From Paracoccaceae bacterium (lineage in GTDB: Bacteria > Pseudomonadota > Alphaproteobacteria > Rhodobacterales > Rhodobacteraceae), in contig JANQPC010000068.1 of NCBI GenBank assembly GCA_028285485.1, positions 1 through 64,000 of the forward strand: DNA of 64,000 nt. Reading direction: 5' to 3'. The translations under genes were made by a program, and so were the position numbers. The notes under the pieces were generated by a model. It made no database searches. It was given only the letters and a program-made list of their open reading frames with translations, and was not told the DNA's origin. Of this stretch, positions 1-9,022 are shown one piece after another; position 1 is the stretch's first letter; each line of letters starts with the position of its first letter.

Positions 1-1049
1 ACCTCACCGTACAAAACCGTGCCGATCGCTGAATGCGGCGCGGTGACATTGGCCATGGGAATCGGGGCATCGACGGTGGGCCCGAAGGCGCCGGAGGTCA
101 CCTGCCCGATCTCGGCATCAGCGGTTTCGGTGAAGATCGGCGTTCCCGCCCGCATCGGCGCGCGGGTCTCTGGGCGCAGGCCCACGCGGGCGCGCGGCGC
201 GCCAGAGGCGATCTCGCCGAGTATCCTGTCTGCACCCGGAAAGCCGCCGGTGCGGGCGCCGCCCGCCCGCCGTGCCTTACCGATGGCCCAGGTGAGCCCT
301 GCCTCAACCGGGCTCGTGGTGGCATCGAGATCGGCGCCGTAAAGGCAAAGCCCCGCTTCGAGGCGCAGCGAATCCCGCGCGCCAAGCCCGATGGGCGCCA
401 CGTCTGCCCGGGCCAGAAGCCGGCGCACAAAAGGCTCCGCCGCGGCCTCGGGCAGCGACAGTTCAAACCCATCCTCGCCGGTATAGCCCGAGCGCGAGAT
501 CCAGAGATCGCCCGAGATGAGAACATCCATGAAGCGCAGGCCCGCTGCCTCCGGCACCTCTGCCGCAAGCGCAGCCTCCGCGCCGGGGCCCTGCAGCGCG
601 ATCAGCGCGCGGTCGGTGATCTCCTCCACCACGCAAGTCCCGGAAAGATGCGCTTCAAGATGCGCCAGATCGGCCGCCTTCCGCGCGGCGTTGACTACGA
701 GAAACAGGTGATCACCCCGATTGGCGATCATAAGATCGTCTTCGATCCCCCCGGCATCATTGGTGAAAACGCCGTAGCGCTGCCGCCCGGGCGCAAGGCC
801 CAGAAGATCGGCGGGCACCAGCGCCTCAAGCGCCTGCTGGGCATCGGCCAGATCGCCGGAGCGCGGGCGCAGGATCACCTGCCCCATATGGCTCACATCG
901 AACAGCCCGGCCGCGGCGCGGGTGTGCAAATGTTCCTTCATCACGCCCAGCGGGTATTGCACCGGCATATCGTAGCCCGCAAAGGGCACGAACTTCGCGC
1001 CGAGTTCCGCGTGAAGATCGTATAGCCCGGTTCGCTTCAGATCGCCCAT
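1..1049 (-). CDS. gcvT: Aminomethyltransferase, glycine cleavage system T protein (C-terminus cut by window edge)
   Basis: This gene encodes the T protein of the glycine cleavage system, which transfers the aminomethyl carbon to tetrahydrofolate and releases ammonia. The reading frame is open from the ATG at 1049 to the left edge, giving 349 codons, so only about 15-25 C-terminal residues of a normal T protein are missing. It starts MGDLKRTGLYDLH and then reads FVPFAGYDMPVQYP and GLFDVSHMGQ, all typical of GcvT. The central part contains SGYTGEDGFE and APIGLGARDSLRLEAG, which line the folate site. A glycine riboswitch sits upstream on the same strand, which supports the assignment and suggests that gcvT leads a gcv operon continuing leftward outside the window. 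Confidence 0.96.
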   Translation of the reverse strand, partial: MGDLKRTGLYDLHAELGAKFVPFAGYDMPVQYPLGVMKEHLHTRAAAGLFDVSHMGQVILRPRSGDLADAQQALEALVPADLLGLAPGRQRYGVFTNDAGGIEDDLMIANRGDHLFLVVNAARKAADLAHLEAHLSGTCVVEEITDRALIALQGPGAEAALAAEVPEAAGLRFMDVLISGDLWISRSGYTGEDGFELSLPEAAAEPFVRRLLARADVAPIGLGARDSLRLEAGLCLYGADLDATTSPVEAGLTWAIGKARRAGGARTGGFPGADRILGEIASGAPRARVGLRPETRAPMRAGTPIFTETADAEIGQVTSGAFGPTVDAPIPMANVTAPHSAIGTVLYGE

Positions 1050-1115
1050 GGGCCCCCCGCTTCAAAGCCGGGAATGCCCGGCACCGCATGAGGCGCGCCC
1101 GATGCGCGCCCGTCG

Positions 1116-1287
1116 ATGCCCCCTCTGTCCTTGTGGCCTGAGATCGTTATCCCTTCGGCGCCCCAAGCGGGGTCTCTCCAGAGTTCTATGCCAGCCCGGT
1201 CCTGAGGCCTGAGAGTTTACCGGGGCGGTTGCTCCTTCGGCACCGGGCGGCGCGGGTGGCGCTGACCGGATTCTCCCGTTGCTGACG
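1116..1287 (-). promoter_or_regulatory. Tandem glycine riboswitch upstream of gcvT
   Basis: Read on the minus strand, this leader contains two successive aptamer-like units. The first has GGGAGAATCCGGT, then CCGAAGGAGCAA and AAACTCTCAGG. The second has CTGGAGAGACC, then CCGAAGGGATAA, ATCTCAGG and ACAGAGGGG. These are the conserved blocks of the tandem glycine aptamer, and the element lies 67 bases before the gcvT start codon. In known cases glycine binding turns on cleavage-system expression. The downstream expression platform is not resolved by eye, and the boundaries are accurate to about 10 bases. Confidence 0.93.
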
Positions 1288-1376
1288 GCCCTAGCGATAC
1301 CGCCTCTCGCCCCGTCGGGCAAGGGGCGGCAACAAGGCGTTGTATCCCCGCCCGCGCGCGGGCACAGATATGGGCC

Positions 1377-1934
1377 ATGCACGATCCGTTTTTCTTCGGC
1401 TACGGCAGCCTCGTGAACCGCCGCACCCACAGCCACGATGCCGCGCATCCCGCGCGCGTGCGGGGGTGGAAGCGCGTGTGGCGCCATACCGAGCTGCGCC
1501 CGGTGGCATTCCTGACGGTGGTGCCCGATTGCAGGGCCGAGATCGAGGGCTTGATCGCCGCCGTGCCGGGGGCGGATTGGGCAGCGCTCGACGAACGCGA
1601 ACGCGCCTATGATCGCGTGGGCGCAGAAGCCCACGACCATCCGCTGGGCCATGCGCCGGAGGTGCATATCTACACGATCCCGGAGGGCAAGCATGGGCAC
1701 CCGAACCTGCGCCACCCCGTGCTTTTGAGCTATGTCGATACGGTCGTGCAGGGCTATCTCAACGAATTCGGGGCCGAGGGCGTTGCGCGCTTCTTTGCCA
1801 CGACCGAGGGGTGGGAGGCGCCCATTGCCCATGATCGCAAGGCACCTCGCTACGGGCGGCACCAAACACTCAGCCGTGCAGAGCGCGCGCTGGTGGATCG
1901 CCATCTCGATGATGTAGGCGCGCGAGTGGGCTAA
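1377..1934 (+). CDS. Gamma-glutamylcyclotransferase-like protein
   Basis: This 185-residue cytoplasmic protein of the GGCT/AIG2-like fold begins MHDPFFFGYGSLV. The FGYGSLV loop is the substrate-carboxylate-binding signature of the fold, and the RVRGWKRVWRH and ERERAYDRV stretches fit a gamma-glutamyl cyclotransferase barrel. Family members release 5-oxoproline from gamma-glutamyl peptides or act on glutathione, but the substrate here is not decided by sequence. The gene stands alone, diverging from gcvT and its riboswitch and converging on the MATE gene. The start was chosen because the signature loop lies at the extreme N-terminus, as in relatives. Confidence 0.8.
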   Translation: MHDPFFFGYGSLVNRRTHSHDAAHPARVRGWKRVWRHTELRPVAFLTVVPDCRAEIEGLIAAVPGADWAALDERERAYDRVGAEAHDHPLGHAPEVHIYTIPEGKHGHPNLRHPVLLSYVDTVVQGYLNEFGAEGVARFFATTEGWEAPIAHDRKAPRYGRHQTLSRAERALVDRHLDDVGARVG

Positions 1935-1967
1935 CGTTCGGCTTCATGCCGTCCGCCGGGGCCGACC

Positions 1968-3356
1968 CTAGCGCCGATGGTGCAGCAACTGGAACAGCCG
2001 CGCCTGGCGGGCAAAGGGCTCGGCCTCTGCGGGGGCGGCCTGCTTGGCGATCACCCGCAGCGCCAGCCAGGCGGATAGAAGCCCGAAGACAACCCCGCCC
2101 ACAGCTTGCCCGATCAGCACGCCCGGCGCCCCCATGAGCGCGCCGAAAAGGATCACCGGGGGGATCGTGCCCAGCGTGTGGCGCCCCCAGTTGAGCCAGG
2201 TGGAATAGAACGGGTGGCCGAGATTGTTGAACGCGGCGTTTGAGACGAACAAGACCCCGTTGAAGTAAAACGCCAGCGCCAGCGGCCCGCAGAACAGAAA
2301 CACAAGCTCCAGCGCCAGCCCGGTGGCGCCGAAAAGCGCCGCGATCTGGCCGCGCAAGAGGAACAGGATCGCCGTGACCAGAAGCACGACGAGCGCGGTG
2401 AAGATCAGCGCATCGCGGAAGGCGCCCCGCACCCGGTCATGCCGCCCGGCCCCGAAATTCTGACCGATGATGGGGCCTACAGCGCCCGACAGCGCGAAGA
2501 TCACGCCAAAGGCCACGGGCGTGGTGCGCGCGACGATCGCCATGCCCGCCACCGCCTCTTCGCCATACTCGGCCATAGAGCGGGTAACATAAGCCTGCCC
2601 GATCGGTGTAGCGAGCTGGGTGAGGATCGCGGGCACCGCGATGGTGAAAACGGGCGGCAGATCGGCGGCGAGGCCCGCCGCCGTGGGCCGCGTGAAGCCG
2701 CCATAGTGGCGCTGGATCGGGGCCAGCGCCGCCAGCGCAATCGCTACCCGGGCCGCAACGCTCGCCAGGGCGGCGCCCGTCAGCTCCAGATCGAGGCCGA
2801 AGATCAGGATCGGGTCGAGCACCGCGTTCACCACGCCCGCCCAGATCGTGGCCATCATCGCGCGCCGCGCATCGCCATGGGCGCGTAGGATCGCGCCGCC
2901 CACCATGCCGATCATCAAAAGCGGCAGGGAGGGCACGATGATCGCAAGATAGCCCACGGCAAGATCCAGCGTTTCCCCGCTTGCGCCCATCAGCCGGGCC
3001 AGCGCGGGAAGGTTCGCCCAGACAAGCGCGGCAAAGAGCGCGCCGAAGACCACGCCGTAGATCAGCGCGTTGGTGGCACGCTGGCGCGCCAGCTCTTCCT
3101 TGCCCTCGCCCAGCGCCCGCGCCACCAGCGCGCCCGCGGCAATCGCCATCCCGATCCCGAAGGAGGTGGTGAAAAAGAGGATCGCGCCTGCATAGCCCAC
3201 CGCGGCGGCCAGTTCGGCCTTCCCCAGCATCGAGATGAAGATCATGTCGATGAAATCGACGGCGAAAACGGCCATCAGCCCGAGGCTGGCGGTGAGCGAC
3301 ATGACCGAGATGTGGCGGAACAGATTACCGGTGAGAAATTTCGCTTGTTCCGCCAT
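1968..3356 (-). CDS. MATE family efflux transporter
   Basis: This 462-residue inner-membrane protein has about 12 hydrophobic segments and belongs to the MATE drug/metabolite exporters, which extrude cations in exchange for Na+ or H+. The N-terminal half reads FRHISVMSLTASLGLMAVFAVDFID, and both halves show the usual internal repeat with GQNFGAG around the start of the second half. I chose the start at 3356 (MAEQAKFLTGNL) rather than an upstream in-frame codon at 3392, because transmembrane helix 1 then begins at the usual distance and the longer form would begin one base from the stop of the upstream gene. Substrate unknown. It lies 36 bases after the SAF-domain oxidoreductase gene and may be co-transcribed with it. 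Confidence 0.85.
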   Translation of the reverse strand: MAEQAKFLTGNLFRHISVMSLTASLGLMAVFAVDFIDMIFISMLGKAELAAAVGYAGAILFFTTSFGIGMAIAAGALVARALGEGKEELARQRATNALIYGVVFGALFAALVWANLPALARLMGASGETLDLAVGYLAIIVPSLPLLMIGMVGGAILRAHGDARRAMMATIWAGVVNAVLDPILIFGLDLELTGAALASVAARVAIALAALAPIQRHYGGFTRPTAAGLAADLPPVFTIAVPAILTQLATPIGQAYVTRSMAEYGEEAVAGMAIVARTTPVAFGVIFALSGAVGPIIGQNFGAGRHDRVRGAFRDALIFTALVVLLVTAILFLLRGQIAALFGATGLALELVFLFCGPLALAFYFNGVLFVSNAAFNNLGHPFYSTWLNWGRHTLGTIPPVILFGALMGAPGVLIGQAVGGVVFGLLSAWLALRVIAKQAAPAEAEPFARQARLFQLLHHRR

Positions 3357-3392
3357 CCCCGCATCTAGAGGCGCATTTCCGCGCCGACGCAA

Positions 3393-4697
3393 TCACCTTT
3401 CCGCCTGCCCCATCGCCTCGCGGTAAAGCCCGAGCGCCGGATCCTCCGGCACCTCGGCATCCGCAAATGTCACCACACCGCCTTCGGGCACATCGCGGGT
3501 GAGGCGCACGTGATGGGCAAGCCCGATGGGCAGCGCGGCCTCGGCCTGCGCAGCTGCGGCGGGCATCAGGCGCCCCCAGACGGTATAGCCGCCCTCTCCA
3601 TCGAGCATCTCGCCCGCCTTCAGCGGGCGCTTGGCCACGGCGGCCACGCTGCCGCGAAACGCCCCGCAACTGCCCGTGGCCTCCCCGCGCAGCGCCGCAG
3701 AGAGAACAGAGATGGAAAGCTCAAGCCCGATCATATGGAAGGGTTTGTACATCGCGGCATAGCGCCCGGTGCCATCGGTGGGCAGCCCGTACTGGCTGAA
3801 GCACGCAGCGGCATAGTCGCTCGGCGCTTCGAGCACGACATAAACGCCCCATCTGAGATCGCGAAAGACCGGGCGCCCATCGCGTTCGAGGCTTGAGACG
3901 ACCTCGACCATCCCAGCGCCCTCAAGCTGCCCGCCCACCGCGCGCGGGCGCAGCACATGGGCCAGATCATCCACCCCGCAGGGAGGAAAGGCGAGGCCCG
4001 CCTCGGGCACGTCAAGCCCGCAGGCATTGGCGATTGCCGCCATCTCGATGGCGCTTTTCGTACCATCGAGGAAGGAGTTGAACATCTGCGGGTTCATGCC
4101 CGCTTTTGCCGCGGTCTCCGGCGTCAGCCCGTAATGGCCCCAAACATCATCCGGCGTCACCGCGTGATAGGCGGGCAGGTACTTCGTGCCCTTCCCCGCC
4201 GCGGTCACGCGGAAGCCCGCCGCGCGGGCCCAATCCACCATCTCGGCCACAAGTGCCGGCTGATCGCCATAGGCCATGGAATAAACCGTGCCCGCAGCCG
4301 CCGCCCGGGCGGCCAGGGCGGGGCCCGCCAGCACATCGGCCTCGACATTCACCATCACCAGATGCTTGCCCGCATCGATTGCCGCCAGCGCATGGGCGAT
4401 ACCGGCGCGCGGATCGCCCGTGGCCTCGATCACCACATCCACCTCCGCGCGGGCGGAAAGCGCCGTGCCGCTATCAAGAAACGCGGCCCCGGATATGGCG
4501 GCATCGCCCCAGCCCACGGCGCGGCAGGCTTCGCGCGCCCGGTCAGGATCGAGATCGGCAATCGCGGTAACCTCAAGCCCCGCAATTGTGGGCACCTGGG
4601 CCAGAAACATCGAGCCGAACTTGCCCGCACCGATCAGCCCGGCCCGCACGGGCCGCCCGTCCGCCGCCCGTTCCGCAGCCAGTTTCGCCAGGTTCAT
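3393..4697 (-). CDS. Homoserine-dehydrogenase-like oxidoreductase with SAF domain (COG4091 type)
   Basis: This 434-residue protein has an N-terminal NAD(P)-binding Rossmann fold (GLIGAGKFGSMFLAQ, residues about 20-35) and a region resembling homoserine dehydrogenase and Gfo/Idh enzymes (DVVIEATGDP, GKHLVMVNVEAD). A C-terminal SAF-like domain begins near LKAGEMLDGEGGYTVWGR. Proteins with this layout were predicted as homoserine dehydrogenase-like and are often misnamed FlgA because of the SAF domain. Several are linked to unusual sugar-acid or polyol metabolism, but I cannot name the substrate. A good Shine-Dalgarno, GGGAGGGG, precedes the ATG at 4697. The gene ends 36 bases before the MATE gene. 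Confidence 0.75.
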   Translation of the reverse strand: MNLAKLAAERAADGRPVRAGLIGAGKFGSMFLAQVPTIAGLEVTAIADLDPDRAREACRAVGWGDAAISGAAFLDSGTALSARAEVDVVIEATGDPRAGIAHALAAIDAGKHLVMVNVEADVLAGPALAARAAAAGTVYSMAYGDQPALVAEMVDWARAAGFRVTAAGKGTKYLPAYHAVTPDDVWGHYGLTPETAAKAGMNPQMFNSFLDGTKSAIEMAAIANACGLDVPEAGLAFPPCGVDDLAHVLRPRAVGGQLEGAGMVEVVSSLERDGRPVFRDLRWGVYVVLEAPSDYAAACFSQYGLPTDGTGRYAAMYKPFHMIGLELSISVLSAALRGEATGSCGAFRGSVAAVAKRPLKAGEMLDGEGGYTVWGRLMPAAAAQAEAALPIGLAHHVRLTRDVPEGGVVTFADAEVPEDPALGLYREAMGQAER

Positions 4698-4784
4698 CTG
4701 CCCCTCCCTTGCGGTTCCCGCGGCAACCTAGGGAACCGGGCGGGCATCGGCCAGTCGCTTTCGGCCCAGAGCTGAGCCTGGCCC

Positions 4785-6104
4785 TCAGCCCGCGAGCGGT
4801 TTTTGGAGAAGCGGCATGACTTCGGCCATCTCAGGCCCCCGAGCGCGGCCCGTGACCGCAAGGCGGAGCGGCATGAAAAGGCCCCGGCCCTTGCGCCCGG
4901 TGGCCTCCTTCACCTGCGCCGTCCACGCCCCCCAGGTTTCCGGCCCGTAGGGGTGCGGCGGCAGAAGCGCGAAGGCCTCGGCCACGAACGCACGATCCTC
5001 CTCCGCGATCTCGGGCGCCGCGCCATCGCGGAAGAGCGCCCACCATCCGGCCATTTCGGAACGGGTGGCGATGTTCTCGCGCACCACATCCCAGAACTGC
5101 CCAGCGATCCCTTCGGGCACGCCCAGCGCCGCGATCTCGCCCGCCACAGATTCAAACGGCAGCGCGGCGACCACCCGCGCGGTCAGCGGGCCCAGATCCT
5201 CGGCATCGAACTTTGTGGGCGCGGCACCGAAGCGGGAGACATCGAAGCCCTCGATCAGCGATGACAGATCGCCCCGAAGCTCCACCGGATCGGAAGACCC
5301 AAGGCGCGCGAGAAGGCTCAGGATCGCCATCGGCTCCACCCCACCGGCGCGCAGATCCCGCAATGCAAGCGTGCCCAGGCGCTTGGAAAGCGCCTCGCCC
5401 TGCGGCCCCGTAAGCAGCGAATGGTGCGCAAAGCGCGGCGCGCTGCCGCCAAGCGCCGCGATGATCTGGATTTGCGTTGCGGTGTTTGTCACATGATCGG
5501 CGCCGCGCACCACATCGGTGACCCCCATCTCGGTGTCATCGACGACCGAGGCCATGGTGTAGAGCATCTGGCCATCGCCCCGGATCAGCACGGGGTCCGA
5601 TACGCTTGCGGCATCGATCGAGGTGTCTCCCAGAATGCCATCTGCCCATTCGATGCGCGCGTGATCAAGCTTGAAGCGCCAGTGCCCGCCGCGTTCGGCG
5701 CGCAGGCGATCCTTTTCGTCTTCGCTCAGCGCAAGCGCGGCACGGTCATATACAGGGGGGCGTCCCATGTTGAGCTGCTTCTTCCGCTTGAGGTCAAGCT
5801 CGGTCGGCGTTTCGAACGCCTCGTATAGGCGCCCGTCAGCGCGCAGCCGGTCCGCCACCGCCTCGTAGCGTTCCAGCCGCGCCGACTGGCGCTCGATCCT
5901 GTCCCATGTCAGGCCCAGCCATTCGAGATCTTCCCGGATCGCATCCACGTATTCTTCCTTGGAGCGTTCGGGATCGGTATCGTCGATCCGCAGGATGAAA
6001 GTGCCCCCGGCCTTGCGCGCGATCAGGTAGTTGAAAAGCGCGGTGCGCAGGTTGCCGATATGCAGGTATCCGGTGGGGGATGGGGCGAAGCGCGTGACGG
6101 TCAT
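4785..6104 (-). CDS. gltX: Glutamyl-tRNA synthetase
   Basis: This 439-residue class I aminoacyl-tRNA synthetase charges tRNA with glutamate. It opens MTVTRFAPSPTGYLHIGNLRTAL, which holds the HIGH-type ATP-binding motif, and carries the KMSKS-type loop as ALSKRLGTLALR. It is on the short side for GltX. Many alphaproteobacteria carry two gltX copies, so this may be only one of the pair. The frame stays open upstream, but the start at 6104 is right because the family N-terminus begins just before the first beta strand and AGAGGC precedes the ATG. It diverges from the zincin gene, with 64 bases between start codons. Confidence 0.93.
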   Translation of the reverse strand: MTVTRFAPSPTGYLHIGNLRTALFNYLIARKAGGTFILRIDDTDPERSKEEYVDAIREDLEWLGLTWDRIERQSARLERYEAVADRLRADGRLYEAFETPTELDLKRKKQLNMGRPPVYDRAALALSEDEKDRLRAERGGHWRFKLDHARIEWADGILGDTSIDAASVSDPVLIRGDGQMLYTMASVVDDTEMGVTDVVRGADHVTNTATQIQIIAALGGSAPRFAHHSLLTGPQGEALSKRLGTLALRDLRAGGVEPMAILSLLARLGSSDPVELRGDLSSLIEGFDVSRFGAAPTKFDAEDLGPLTARVVAALPFESVAGEIAALGVPEGIAGQFWDVVRENIATRSEMAGWWALFRDGAAPEIAEEDRAFVAEAFALLPPHPYGPETWGAWTAQVKEATGRKGRGLFMPLRLAVTGRARGPEMAEVMPLLQKPLAG

Positions 6105-6168
6105 GTGATGCCTCTGGCTAGAGCCGCGCGGTCTTCCACAGCGCACCCGAATTGTCCATATCGGGGGC

Positions 6169-6573
6169 ATGGATTGGATCGACACCCCTGCCCCCGATGC
6201 CGCCGATTTCGAGGCGATCACCCGCGCGGCCATTGCTGCTTTGCCGGAGGCGTTTCGCGCAGCGGCCCGCGATGTGGCGCTTCGGATCGAGGATTTCGCG
6301 CCCGAAGCGATTCTGCGGGAGATGGAGCTTGAGGATCCGTTCGAGCTTACGGGGCTTTACGACGGCATTCCGCTAACCCAGAAATCAGTCGCCGATCAGC
6401 CAATGGGCCCCGATACGATCTGGCTCTTCCGCCGCCCGATCCTGGATGAATGGTGCGGTCGCGGGGATATCGCGCTGGGGGATCTGGTGGCGCATGTCTT
6501 CGTGCATGAGCTGGCGCATCACTTCGGCTGGTCGGATGCCGATATCGCGGCCATTGACCGGTGGTGGGAATAG
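6169..6573 (+). CDS. Small zincin-like metallopeptidase family protein
   Basis: This 134-residue protein has the zinc-binding helix HELAHHFGWSD near its C-terminus, the HExxH signature followed by HFG and an acidic residue seen in the minimal bacterial zincin family (PF06262 type). An acidic N-terminal helical region and a segment reading DPFELTGLYDGIPL precede it, as in relatives. There is no signal peptide, so it should be cytoplasmic. Most members of this family have no proven substrate. It is divergently placed from gltX and not obviously part of an operon. Confidence 0.85.
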   Translation: MDWIDTPAPDAADFEAITRAAIAALPEAFRAAARDVALRIEDFAPEAILREMELEDPFELTGLYDGIPLTQKSVADQPMGPDTIWLFRRPILDEWCGRGDIALGDLVAHVFVHELAHHFGWSDADIAAIDRWWE

Positions 6574-6759
6574 CGGGCTTGCGGGGCCGACAAAGCCCGG
6601 AACGGCCTACGCCCCGAAGCCGGCAATCGGGCGCAGCCCAACGACCCACCTCTCAACATCGTGACACCGGCCTGCGCCCCAAGCCCGGGCGCGCCCATTT
6701 ACCCGGCCTTCGCGCGCCCTATCCTCTGCGGCAGGATGTCGCAAAGAAGGGCTGAACCC

Positions 6760-7701
6760 ATGACAGATCGATCTATCACCCGCCGCACGGCCATTGCCGC
6801 CGGTGCCTCCCTTCCCTTCACCGCCGCCTTCCTTGCGGGCGCGCGGCCAGCCGCCGCCGCGGCGCCGATGCTGGGGGCAACGATGGCCACCCACAACCGC
6901 TTCATGCTGGGAGAGTTCGAGGTCACCGCGCTTCTCGCCGGCACGCGCACGGTGCCGGATGATCCGCAGGGCATCTTCGGCATGAATGTCGATCGCGAAA
7001 CGTTCGAGGCCGTCTCGGCGGAAAACTTCATCCCCGCCGACCGGTCGCAATTCTTCTTCACGCCGACGATCGTGAACACCGGATCGGAGCTCGTGCTCTT
7101 TGATACCGGGCTGAACGGCGCCGGGATCGCCGCGGCGGTGGCGGCTGCAGGCTATACGCCCGATCAGGTGGATGTCGTGGTGATCACCCACATGCATGGC
7201 GATCACATCGGCGGGCTGCTCACTGACGGGGCCCCGACTTTCCCCAACGCCCGCTACGTGACCGGCCAGGCGGAGTTCGATCACTGGTCTGCCGCCGGGG
7301 CCGATGGCTTCGAAGCCAATGTGCGCCCCCTGGCCGAACAGTTCAGCTTCATCGGCGGGGGCGAAAGCGTAGCCTCGGGCCTGACCGCGGTGCCCGCCTT
7401 CGGACACACCCCGGGGCACATGACCTACATGATCGAATCCGGCGGCCAGCAGCTTCTTCTGATCGCCGATCTGGCCAATCACTATGTCTGGTCGCTCGCC
7501 CGCCCCGATTGGGAAGTGCGTTTCGATATGGATAAGGCGGGCGCCGCCACTGCGCGCCGCGAAATTCTCGGCATGGCGGCGGCAGACCGCATCCCGATCC
7601 TCGGCTACCACCTGCCGTTCCCGGCGATGGGATTTGTCGAGGCGCGCGGCGAGGGGTTCCACTACGTACCCGCCAGTTATCAGATGATGCTGGGGGGCTG
7701 A
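6760..7701 (+). CDS. Exported MBL-fold metallo-hydrolase
   Basis: This 313-residue metallo-beta-lactamase-fold protein starts MTDRSITRRTAIAAG, followed by a hydrophobic stretch and an alanine-rich cleavage region ending near residue 38. The leader carries twin arginines and is probably Tat dependent. Metal-site motifs are THMHGDHIGG (HxHxDH), a later His in FGHTPGHM, the Asp in IADLANHYV and a final His in LGYHLPFP, so both zinc sites look intact. The start at 6760 follows an AGAAGG Shine-Dalgarno and places the signal peptide at the N-terminus; an upstream in-frame ATG would bury it. Substrate unknown: the fold includes lactonases, thioesterases and sulfatases. Confidence 0.85.
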   Translation: MTDRSITRRTAIAAGASLPFTAAFLAGARPAAAAAPMLGATMATHNRFMLGEFEVTALLAGTRTVPDDPQGIFGMNVDRETFEAVSAENFIPADRSQFFFTPTIVNTGSELVLFDTGLNGAGIAAAVAAAGYTPDQVDVVVITHMHGDHIGGLLTDGAPTFPNARYVTGQAEFDHWSAAGADGFEANVRPLAEQFSFIGGGESVASGLTAVPAFGHTPGHMTYMIESGGQQLLLIADLANHYVWSLARPDWEVRFDMDKAGAATARREILGMAAADRIPILGYHLPFPAMGFVEARGEGFHYVPASYQMMLGG

Positions 7702-7998
7702 GGCGCGGGGCTTGCCCTTAAGCGGGCCTTCGTTCTCAAACACGCGCGGAGCCGCGCCATCGCCGGGCCCAGCTTCGGCGATACCGCCTCTCAAAGGCGC
7801 GCTTTGTCCAGGCAAGGCCGAACGGCGGCCGCGCGGTGCCTGAACCTCACCCAATCGCCGGGGCGCGGGTGGCACGGCGGGCCTGCGGCCCTAGCCCCGC
7901 GCCGCGCGTTCTGACCAACGCGCCCTCACGCCCACTTTCCGGTTGACCCCGCGCGCCGCTCGGGAAACGTTAGCGCAAACATCGCCGAGGGCCCCGCC

Positions 7999-8949
7999 AT
8001 GCGCGCGCATATCCTGACGATCACGCTCAACCCCACCGTGGATTACGCTACCACGACTCCGGAAGTGACGGCCGGGCTCAAGCTGCGCTGCAGCGAGCCG
8101 CAGATCGATCCGGGTGGCGGCGGCATCAACGTCTCCCGCGCGATCCGGCAGTTGGGCGGGCAGAGCACCGCGCTCGTGGCCATCGGCGGGGCCACCGGCG
8201 CGCATCTTTTGCAGCTTCTGGCGCTTGAAGGCGTGGCCACCGTGGCCTTCCAGGGCCCCGGCGAAACCCGGCAATCCGTCTCCGTTTCCGAAGACACAAC
8301 CAACGAGCAGTTCCGCTTCGTGATGCCCGGCCCCTCGTGGGGCGAGGACGATGTGCCCCGCGCGCTTACCACGGTGGATCAGGCCACGGGCGATGGCACG
8401 CTCGTGGTGCTGTCGGGCAGCCAGCCGCCGGGCGTGGCGAAGGATTTCCCTTCGATCCTCGCGTCCCACGTGGCGGGCCGTGGTGCGAACCTGATCGTGG
8501 ATACCTCGGGCCCGGCGCTCAGCACGCTTGCCGAAGAACCCCGCGAGGCGATCCACGTGTTGCGGATGGATGGTGAAGAGGGCGAGGAGCTTGCAGGCGC
8601 TGCCCACCCCACCGCGCGTGATACCGCAGATTTTGCCGAAGCGCTGGTGGCGCGCGGGGTAGCAACCCATGTGATCATCGCCCGCGGCGCGGATGGCTCG
8701 GTGCTTTCCAATGCGCAAGGCAGTTGGCATGCGGTGGGCGCCCCGGTGAAAGTGGTCAGCAAGGTGGGCGCAGGCGATAGCTTCGTGGGCGCCTTCACCC
8801 TCGCGCTCGCCCGCGAATGGCCGATCGAGCGCTGCCTGCAGTTTGGCGTGGCGGCGGCGGCGGCGGCGGTAACTACTGAGGCCACCCGCCTCTGCGATCG
8901 GGAAACGACCGAGCGGCTCATGGAAAACTGCCGGGTCACGCCCCTCTAG
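7999..8949 (+). CDS. pfkB: PfkB-family hexose kinase, probable 6-phosphofructokinase II
   Basis: This 316-residue ribokinase-fold sugar kinase closely follows the pattern of E. coli Pfk-2. It has LTITLNPTVDYATTTPEV at the N-terminus, LKLRCSEPQIDPGGGGINVSRAI for substrate binding, FRFVMPGP, the catalytic loop VGAGDSFVGAF with the base Asp near residue 258, and FGVAAAAAAVTTEATRLC at the end. The reaction would be ATP-dependent phosphorylation of fructose 6-phosphate (or fructose 1-phosphate or tagatose 6-phosphate in sister groups). The preceding 297-base gap (7702-7998) shows no gene or clear signal. The gene stands alone ahead of the PAS protein. Confidence 0.85.
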   Translation: MRAHILTITLNPTVDYATTTPEVTAGLKLRCSEPQIDPGGGGINVSRAIRQLGGQSTALVAIGGATGAHLLQLLALEGVATVAFQGPGETRQSVSVSEDTTNEQFRFVMPGPSWGEDDVPRALTTVDQATGDGTLVVLSGSQPPGVAKDFPSILASHVAGRGANLIVDTSGPALSTLAEEPREAIHVLRMDGEEGEELAGAAHPTARDTADFAEALVARGVATHVIIARGADGSVLSNAQGSWHAVGAPVKVVSKVGAGDSFVGAFTLALAREWPIERCLQFGVAAAAAAVTTEATRLCDRETTERLMENCRVTPL

Positions 8950-9022
8950 CGCGACATTCTGACGCGCCGTTCAGCCTGTCTTAACCCACCGGCGGAATCA
9001 TGGCCGCGTTGGAAGGCGGGGG

